A stretch of 10,445 bases of DNA from Myxococcales bacterium (lineage in GTDB: Bacteria; Myxococcota_A; Polyangia; Polyangiales; Houyiibacteriaceae). The stretch lies in NCBI GenBank assembly GCA_020354595.1, contig CP070650.1, positions 2,416,310 through 2,426,754 on the forward strand. The letters run 5' to 3'. Shown here one piece after another: positions 5,320 to 10,445 of this stretch. Position 1 is the stretch's first letter, and the number at the start of each line of letters is the position of its first letter. Under the pieces are notes generated by a model. It had not been told where the DNA came from. It worked only from the letters and a program-made list of their open reading frames with translations, and did not search any database. The position numbers were made by a program, and so were the translations under genes.

Positions 5320-7623
5320 ATGGACGTTACTTGCGAGCGCTGCGGCACCGAATACGAGTTTGACGAGACCTTGCTTTCAGGGCGTGGAACGAGCGTGAAG
5401 TGCACGAACTGCGGTCACGTGTTCAAGGTGTACCCGAAAGCTGCCGAGGAGGCGGACCGAACGACCAGCTCCTGGCGACTCAAAATGAAAGACGGGTCGG
5501 TCGATACGATCGACACCCTTCGCGAGCTGCAGCGGCGCATCAGCTCGGGAGAGCTCACGCCGGACGACGAGATCGCGCGTGGCGACGAGGGTTGGAAACC
5601 TTTAGGGTCGATTCCAGAGCTAGAAACCTTCTTTCAGGCGGCCGGGATCCAACCGCCTTCCGCCCGAATCCCGTCCCCGCTCCCACCGGTGACGCCGCCA
5701 CCCGAGCGACAGGACTCGAGCCTCCCGCCGGGGAAACGCCCCCGGCAACCGACCCTGCTGGGGGTCAGCCCGATACAAAGGACGCCGGGGGCAGCGTCAG
5801 CGTCAGAGCCAGCGTCAGAGTCAGTGCCAGCATCAGCGCCACAGACGACGCCAGAGGCAGCCTCAGAGGCAGCGCCAGGGGTGGCGTCAGTGCCAGAGCC
5901 AGCGTCGGCGTCGATCGAGGGGCCTTCGGAGGCCGGCGCTTCTTACGAGTCTCCCTATCGGGACTCGCTGCCCGACGAGCTTCCTTCCGAAGAGCCCGAG
6001 GATGCGGTGTTCGAGGAGCGGCCGCGCGGGTCGACATCGGTGCGGACCAGTACCCCGCCTCCGTCTTACTTCGACGATGACGAGGACATCCCCGAGCTTC
6101 CGGGGCGGGGAACCTCACCGCTTCGATGGCTTCTCCTGATCGTGGCGATCGGGGGCCTCGCCCTGGTCGCCGCGCAGTATGATCGCGTGGCCCGATTGCT
6201 AGGAATCGGGAGCGACCCCGCGTTGATCGCGGCAGGCATCTCCGAAGGCGACGCGGCCGTGGCGGAAGGACACCCCGCTGCCTACGCGAATGCGATCGAG
6301 GCTTACGGGCGGGCCGTCGAAGCCGGCGGCGACGGCGACCCCGACGTGCTGGCCAAGCTCTCCAACGCGTACGCGCTCGCTGCCCAATCCCAGATCGACG
6401 GGGGCGCGTCCGGCGAGAGCATCGAAGAGCTCACATCGGCAGCTACGTCCACGGCCCAGTCCGCAGCGGAGCTCGACGCACGCGACCTCCAAGCCAAGCT
6501 CGCGGTCGTGGATGCGCTTCGTCTGACTGCCAAGAACACGGAAGCGCGCGAGCTGCTCGAAGAAGTCCGCGCCATGTCGTTCAGCCGGATCGCCGAGTTC
6601 TTCCGAGTCGACGCTCGTCTCAGCCAGGCCGAAGCCGAAGGACGACTCGAAAACGGGCTCCGGAGCGCTCGTCAGGCAGCCGACCTGGCGCCCGACGGTG
6701 TTCGGTATCTGTTGTTGGCAGCGCGCGCGGAGCTGGCAGCCGGCAACGAGGAACGCGCCAAGGAGGCGCTCGACAAAATCCTCGCAGAGCGCCCCGAGCA
6801 TCCCGTGGCCGTAGCGCTGATGGCGGAGATGGACGCTCCGGCGGAGACAGCGCCAGATGCAGGGACAGCGCCAGACGGAGCGACAGAGCCGGTGGCAGCG
6901 TCAGAGGGCGCGGCAGCGCCGGAGCCCGCGACGGCGTCAGAGCCGGCGAAAGACAAAGCGTCCACCCCCGCCAAGGCGGCCGCGGACCCCGCCCCGCCGG
7001 AGGAGGCCGACGCGAAACCTGCTCCGAAACCGCAGGCCGAGCCCAAGGCACCTAGGTCCGCGGCCAAGAAACCCGCGAAGAAGCCGAAGTATGACGAGTA
7101 CGATCGACTTGCGGAAGCGGCGGGATCGGACGCGTTCGTCGATGGGCGACCCCCGGTGCTCGACTACGAGTCGAACATGAAGAAGGGACGCGAGGAGCTC
7201 GCGGCGGGGAACTATGCGAGGGCGCGAGCCTACTTCGATAGCGCTCTGGAAGTCCACCCAGGCTCGGCCGACGCGATGGACGCCCTCGGGGATGTCGCCA
7301 CCGCGGTGAGCGACTACGGCTCCGCGCTCCGCTACTACCGCGTGGCCGCGCAGCGCGGGCATCCCGACGGCTACTTCAAGCTAGGCAAGACGTACGAAAG
7401 CCTCGGGCGACATGAAGAGGCCGTCTCGTCGTACTACACTTACGTGAAGCGGCGTCCGACCGGCAAGCACGCGGCGGACGCTCGGACCGCGATCAAGACC
7501 TTGGAACCTCGCGCAAAGCTACCGCCGGAAACCGAGTCCGAAACCGAGGCTCAACCCAAGCCCCGTCAAGAGGAGGGTCCGGCCAAGCCGCCTGCGCTGG
7601 AGTCAGAATCGGCAACACCATGA
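5320..7623 (+). CDS. zinc-ribbon / GYF-like / single-TM / TPR protein
   Basis: 767 residues in clear modules. Residues 1-37: MJ0042-type zinc ribbon with C5-x2-C8 and C28-x2-C31. About 50-105: a GYF_2-like domain (SWRLKMKDG ... TLRELQRRISSGELTPDDE ... DEGWKPLGSIPELETFF). About 111-265: a Pro/Ala/Ser/Glu linker, partly made of short repeats. 269-286: one membrane helix (RWLLLIVAIGGLALVAAQ). About 300-505: helical TPR-like repeats. About 506-590: an Ala/Pro/Lys linker of the kind that spans periplasm. About 608-735: a second TPR block (NYARARAYFDSALEVHPGS, SDYGSALRYYRVAAQRG, GRHEEAVSSYYTYVKRRPTG). The tail is acidic and proline-rich. Zinc ribbon plus GYF with a TM and periplasmic arm recalls myxobacterial GltJ/AgmX, but that protein ends in TonB-like domains, so this is only an analogy. 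The N-terminus is probably cytoplasmic. It is the first gene of an operon; its stop overlaps sppA as ATGA. Specific role unknown. Confidence 0.9.
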   Translation: MDVTCERCGTEYEFDETLLSGRGTSVKCTNCGHVFKVYPKAAEEADRTTSSWRLKMKDGSVDTIDTLRELQRRISSGELTPDDEIARGDEGWKPLGSIPELETFFQAAGIQPPSARIPSPLPPVTPPPERQDSSLPPGKRPRQPTLLGVSPIQRTPGAASASEPASESVPASAPQTTPEAASEAAPGVASVPEPASASIEGPSEAGASYESPYRDSLPDELPSEEPEDAVFEERPRGSTSVRTSTPPPSYFDDDEDIPELPGRGTSPLRWLLLIVAIGGLALVAAQYDRVARLLGIGSDPALIAAGISEGDAAVAEGHPAAYANAIEAYGRAVEAGGDGDPDVLAKLSNAYALAAQSQIDGGASGESIEELTSAATSTAQSAAELDARDLQAKLAVVDALRLTAKNTEARELLEEVRAMSFSRIAEFFRVDARLSQAEAEGRLENGLRSARQAADLAPDGVRYLLLAARAELAAGNEERAKEALDKILAERPEHPVAVALMAEMDAPAETAPDAGTAPDGATEPVAASEGAAAPEPATASEPAKDKASTPAKAAADPAPPEEADAKPAPKPQAEPKAPRSAAKKPAKKPKYDEYDRLAEAAGSDAFVDGRPPVLDYESNMKKGREELAAGNYARARAYFDSALEVHPGSADAMDALGDVATAVSDYGSALRYYRVAAQRGHPDGYFKLGKTYESLGRHEEAVSSYYTYVKRRPTGKHAADARTAIKTLEPRAKLPPETESETEAQPKPRQEEGPAKPPALESESATP
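5791..5916 (+). repeat. in-frame low-complexity repeat, linker 1 of the TPR gene
   Basis: Degenerate units of GCGTCA, GAGCCA and GCAGCC type recur in frame and encode the Ala/Ser/Pro/Glu linker, about residues 158-199. All seven prolines between codons 158 and 198 are CCA and seven of nine serines are TCA, whereas the proline-rich stretch just before mainly uses CCG and TCG/TCC. Repeat slippage is the simplest origin. Confidence 0.75.
6841..6950 (+). repeat. in-frame low-complexity repeat, linker 2 of the TPR gene
   Basis: A second stretch of similar short units (GCGCCAGA, GCGTCAGAG, ACAGCG) encodes an Ala/Pro/Thr/Glu linker at about residues 508-544. It again has A-ending codons (ACA, GCA, CCA, TCA) that are scarce in the flanking TPR regions. 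It lies periplasmically if the TM topology is right. It resembles linker 1 in composition and codon choice but is less regular. Confidence 0.65.
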
Positions 7624-9380
7624 AGCAACTCACGCGCCGCGCCGCGCTCATGATCCTCGCGACGGCAGTGACTGTCAGCGTCGCCTCGTGTGAGGCAGAC
7701 CACAAGACATCGAACGAGCCCGTCGTACGCGAACTTCGGATCCTGGAGCCTTTTCCGGACGGCGCCGAGCATGATCCCTTCTCGCGACCGAAACCGACGC
7801 TCCACGACATCCTCACGCGCATTTGGGACGCTACGAACAACGACGCCGTGAAGGGACTGTTTCTTCGGGTCGGACCACTGCAGGGCGCCTGGGGAAGCGT
7901 GGGGGATCTCGTCGAAGCGCTCAACGAGTTTCGCTCGAAGCCCCGGTCTGTCCACTGCCACTTCGAGACGACGGACAACGTGGGATATGTCCTCCTGGCA
8001 TCGACCTGTGATCGCATCAGCATGACGCCCGCGGGCACCTTGAGCTTGATCGGCCCTGCCGCGGTCATGGTCTACGCGCGATCGTTCCTCGACAAGCTGG
8101 GCATCGAAGCCGAGATCATTCACATGGGGCGCTACAAAGGTGCCGGCGACGCGTTCATTCGAGACGACATGCCCGAAGAAGCAAAGGAGTCGATGGACGC
8201 AATCCTCGACGACCTCCACGCGGCGCTGGTCTCGGCGACCGCCTCTCGCAGCGACGGCGACCTCGACAAGGCCCAAGTGCTCATCGACGGCGGCCCGTAC
8301 ACTTCGTCCACGGCACTGGAAGCGGGTCTGGTCGACTCGGTGAGCTTCCTCCGTGAGTCCCGCGAGGAGATCAAGACCGCTGCCGGCGTGAAGACGATCC
8401 GTCGCACACGCATGCTGCCCAAGCAGGATCCCCTCACACTTGGGCAGTTCCTCGACCTGATGATCGGCGACACCGAGGAACCGAAGCCGAGCGACGAACG
8501 AATCGCGCTCGTGTTCGTGACGGGCAACATCACCGACGGAGAATCCGAGGCGAGCGGCGAGGCGGTGTCGGGACCCTTCGTGCGCGCGATGCAGCGCCTC
8601 GAAGACGACGACGACGTCAAGGCGGTCGTCTTGCGCATCAACTCCCCGGGTGGCTCCGCGCTTGCAAGTGATCGAATGTGGGAGGCAGCGCGCCGACTCG
8701 CCGAGACGAAGCCTCTCATCGCGAGTGTCGGTGACATGGCAGCGAGTGGTGGCTATTACATCGCGTCGGCTGCCAACGAGATCCTTGCTCATCCCAATAG
8801 CCTGGTCGGCTCGATCGGGGTGGTAGGTGGGAAGCTCAACGTCGAGGGACTGACCGAGGACCTCGGTGTGCATACCTTCGTGCTTCAGCGTGGTGCACGC
8901 GCGGCCTGGTCGACGCCGGTCAGAGGCCTCAACGCCACCGAGCGGCGCGCTTTCGAGGAGCTCCTACGAGCCACCTACGCTCGTTTCATCGAACGCGTCG
9001 CGACCGGCAGGGAGATGGAGCGCAAGGCGGTGCTGGCGGCAGCCGAAGGCCGCGTCATGACCGCGCAGGACGGCAAAGCGCTCGGCCTGATCGACGACAT
9101 CGGCGGGCTCGGACAGGCGCTTCAACGCGCCCGCACGGCTGCCGGGCTCGGGCCTGACTCGGCCGTGGAGCTTTGGCCGCCAACGAAAAGCATGATCGAA
9201 ATGATCAACGAGTTGTTGAGCGGCAACGGCGAGGACGGATCGAGAACGCTCGCGCGCTTGTGGTTGAGGACGGGTCCTCTCGCTCGGTCGCTTCCGCTCG
9301 AGCCTTGGGCCACCACGCTTCGCACGCTCGCAAACGAACGCGTGGTGCTCGTCCCTCCGTATCTGTTCTCGCTGCGCTAG
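7620..9380 (+). CDS. sppA: signal peptide peptidase SppA, 67K (tandem-domain) type, predicted lipoprotein
   Basis: 586 residues, close to the E. coli-type SppA (about 618) with two related ClpP/crotonase-like domains. SppA degrades leftover signal peptides at the inner membrane using a Ser/Lys dyad split between domains. The N-terminal domain supplies Lys173 in HMGRYKGAGD. The C-terminal domain supplies Ser376 in SVGDMAASGGYYIASAAN, preceded by LRINSPGGSALASD and followed by SLVGSIGVVGGKLN. Instead of the usual N-terminal membrane anchor it starts MKQLTRRAALMIL and has a lipobox VASC with Cys24, so it is probably a lipoprotein; the RR makes a Tat-like signal conceivable. The ATG overlaps the TPR gene's TGA (ATGA) and the nearest GGAG is 17 bases upstream, so it likely depends on translational coupling. 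Its TAG stop overlaps that of the convergent lipoprotein gene. The call is firm; lipidation is predicted. Confidence 0.94.
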   Translation: MKQLTRRAALMILATAVTVSVASCEADHKTSNEPVVRELRILEPFPDGAEHDPFSRPKPTLHDILTRIWDATNNDAVKGLFLRVGPLQGAWGSVGDLVEALNEFRSKPRSVHCHFETTDNVGYVLLASTCDRISMTPAGTLSLIGPAAVMVYARSFLDKLGIEAEIIHMGRYKGAGDAFIRDDMPEEAKESMDAILDDLHAALVSATASRSDGDLDKAQVLIDGGPYTSSTALEAGLVDSVSFLRESREEIKTAAGVKTIRRTRMLPKQDPLTLGQFLDLMIGDTEEPKPSDERIALVFVTGNITDGESEASGEAVSGPFVRAMQRLEDDDDVKAVVLRINSPGGSALASDRMWEAARRLAETKPLIASVGDMAASGGYYIASAANEILAHPNSLVGSIGVVGGKLNVEGLTEDLGVHTFVLQRGARAAWSTPVRGLNATERRAFEELLRATYARFIERVATGREMERKAVLAAAEGRVMTAQDGKALGLIDDIGGLGQALQRARTAAGLGPDSAVELWPPTKSMIEMINELLSGNGEDGSRTLARLWLRTGPLARSLPLEPWATTLRTLANERVVLVPPYLFSLR

Positions 9381-10063
9381 GGCGTCGCTTCGGGATCGAC
9401 GATCTCGGCACAGTACTGCCAGTTATCTTGGCCCGGGAAGCAGCCCACGCCGTCGCCAACCTCGGCTGGCGGCGGGCACGTCGTGCCCAGGCAGCCACTA
9501 CAGAAGTCGATCGGCCAGCTGAACGGAGGCGACTGGTTGCTGAACCCGCCCGACGTCGTTCCGTTGGCGCGAACATCGATCACGATGGAGTCGAAGCCCG
9601 AGGCATTCGAAAGATCGACCAGTGCCTGATGGTAGTTGGCCGGAATCATCCTCGCCAACGCGGCGCCCGAGGAAACCTGGCCGATCGCCTCGCTCGGCGG
9701 AATGACCACGGTGCTCGTCACGGTGTACGGATTCGGGAGCCCACCGCTGAGCTCCGGAATGACGCCGTCTGGGAGCTTGATCGTGACGTCGAAGCCCGTG
9801 ACCGAAATGTTGCTCTGAGGCGCCTGGATCTCGATCGTGTTGTCGACCAGATAGCTCTCGATCCGTGGCGTCATGACGTAGTCACGAACGATGGCCAGGT
9901 CGTATTGACCCCTCGGTACCACCTCCTCCTGCGTCGCGCTGACCGAGCAGTTGGTATCGTCAGGCTGCAGATTCGCGGTAACTTGGAGCGTTAGGTCCGG
10001 AAACCGATTGCACCCGGCGATCGCCACCGCCAGCATCATGGCCACGAAGATGATTCGACTCAT
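9377..10063 (-). CDS. cysteine-containing lipoprotein of unknown function
   Basis: 228 residues. The frame opens 18 codons further upstream, but the ATG at 10063-10061 is preferred: GGAGGGG lies a few bases before it, and it begins a proper lipoprotein signal (MSRIIFVAMMLAVAIAGC) with Cys18 lipidated. The mature protein looks beta-rich and secreted. It has one Cys at about 39 and five in the last fifty residues (FCSGC, TTC, VGCF, QYC), giving six besides Cys18, enough for three disulfides. An aliphatic middle part (SVTGFDVTIKLPDGV, TVTSTVVIPPSEAIG, FDSIVIDVRANG) may form a beta sandwich. I do not recognise the family. It lies 65 bases after aroB in the same direction, without a visible terminator hairpin between, so it could be cotranscribed or have its own promoter. 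Its 3' end overlaps sppA by 4 bases. Confidence 0.8.
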   Translation of the reverse strand: MSRIIFVAMMLAVAIAGCNRFPDLTLQVTANLQPDDTNCSVSATQEEVVPRGQYDLAIVRDYVMTPRIESYLVDNTIEIQAPQSNISVTGFDVTIKLPDGVIPELSGGLPNPYTVTSTVVIPPSEAIGQVSSGAALARMIPANYHQALVDLSNASGFDSIVIDVRANGTTSGGFSNQSPPFSWPIDFCSGCLGTTCPPPAEVGDGVGCFPGQDNWQYCAEIVDPEATP

Positions 10064-10065
10064 AA

Positions 10066-10074
10066 GTCCCCTCC
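10066..10074 (-). promoter_or_regulatory. strong ribosome binding site of the lipoprotein gene
   Basis: On the minus strand GGAGGGG ends four to six bases before the ATG at 10063. It is the best Shine-Dalgarno in the window and decides the start against the upstream in-frame ATG at 10117, which would bury the signal peptide behind 18 residues. Confidence 0.8.
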
Positions 10075-10128
10075 AAAGGGTATCTTCATGGTATCGAGCG
10101 GCCAGCGAACCCGCCAAATTTCCGTAGC

Positions 10129-10445
10129 TTAGTCGGGGCTCAGCGCGGAGCGGACCTCATCGAGGTCGAGCAGCCCGATCTCGGTTTGACCCGGAAGCCG
10201 GGGAATTACGAAGTGGATCTTGTCCCCACGGCGCTTCTTGTCCGATCCGATAAACCCCATGGCACGGCTGTTCAGTCGTTGGTCCAGACTCGTCGGCAGG
10301 CCCAGTCGCTCGAGCAGCCGGGTCAGCCGGTCGGTCTCCTCGGCGCGACCCCGGCCGAGCCGGTCGGCGACGCGCATGGCCGCGATCATTCCGAGGGCGA
10401 CCCCCTCCCCATGACGGATGCCTCGGTAATCGCTGGCCGCCTCGA
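10129..10445 (-). CDS. aroB: 3-dehydroquinate synthase, C-terminal part (start outside window)
   Basis: About 104 codons are visible, entering from the right edge; complete AroB has about 350-370 residues, so roughly the last third is present. The enzyme converts DAHP to 3-dehydroquinate in the cytoplasm, using NAD+ and a divalent metal, as step two of the shikimate pathway. The fragment holds RHGEGVALGM, the family's HGE-x-VA-x-GM motif whose His is a metal ligand, and GSDKKRRGDKIHFVIPRLPG, the usual C-terminal DKK-x3-G block. The frame is open beyond the first visible Met (10389), which is therefore not the start. It ends LLDLDEVRSALSPD and stops with TAA. It is upstream of and codirectional with the orphan lipoprotein gene. 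The call is firm for a fragment. Confidence 0.95.
   Translation of the reverse strand, partial: EAASDYRGIRHGEGVALGMIAAMRVADRLGRGRAEETDRLTRLLERLGLPTSLDQRLNSRAMGFIGSDKKRRGDKIHFVIPRLPGQTEIGLLDLDEVRSALSPD

Noticed and set aside
5791..5916. possible CRISPR array or tandem repeat element
   Set aside because: The units are only about 6 bases, degenerate and in frame within a coding linker; there is no repeat-spacer structure.
7566..8873. 435-codon open frame on the minus strand
   Set aside because: It is antisense to sppA, whose catalytic motifs are clear; the product shows only the composition of a shadow.
9173..9994. 273-codon plus-strand frame across the sppA end and the lipoprotein gene
   Set aside because: It is out of frame with sppA and antisense to the lipoprotein gene; no ribosome binding site or domain was found.
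10064..10117. N-terminal extension of the lipoprotein to the ATG at 10117
   Set aside because: It would put 18 polar residues before the signal peptide; the strong GGAGGGG just before 10063 and the lipobox position fit the shorter start.

Overview
The window is GC-rich, tightly packed bacterial DNA with frequent GTG/TTG starts, overlapping stop/start codons and many lipoprotein signals. The gene styles (a zinc-ribbon/GYF-like/TPR transmembrane protein, a DUF4159 plus VWA/amidotransferase-like pair, lipoprotein ApbE and SppA) suggest a Myxococcota or other former-deltaproteobacterial genome. This placement is inferred from gene content, not from a marker gene. No RNA genes, insertion sequences, CRISPR arrays or phage genes were seen. 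No gap between genes exceeds about 80 bases.

Layout. Bases 1-2439 (minus strand): a DUF4159 exported protein, then a membrane VWA protein with an amidotransferase-like domain that runs off the left edge. Bases 2515-3597 (plus): a lipoprotein ApbE flavin transferase, divergent from DUF4159. Bases 3594-5242 (minus): an operon reading deoC, then a thioredoxin-rhodanese fusion whose rhodanese cysteine is lost, then an unrecognised 113-residue protein. Its genes abut or overlap, so translational coupling is likely. Bases 5320-9380 (plus): a large zinc-ribbon/GYF-like/single-TM/TPR protein overlapping by ATGA with a lipoprotein form of the signal peptide peptidase SppA. Bases 9377-10445 (minus): a cysteine-containing lipoprotein of unknown function, preceded by the C-terminal third of aroB, which enters from the right edge.

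How the genes may work together. Much of the window concerns the cell envelope: VWA/DUF4159 membrane proteins, periplasmic flavinylation by ApbE, a TPR scaffold with SppA, and an orphan lipoprotein. deoC and aroB are central metabolism. The main leads for something undescribed are the TPR-SppA pair and the deoC/Trx-pseudorhodanese/113-residue operon. Neither is a proven system. Two tail-to-tail gene pairs end in the same way, with both TAG stops sharing a CTAG palindrome.
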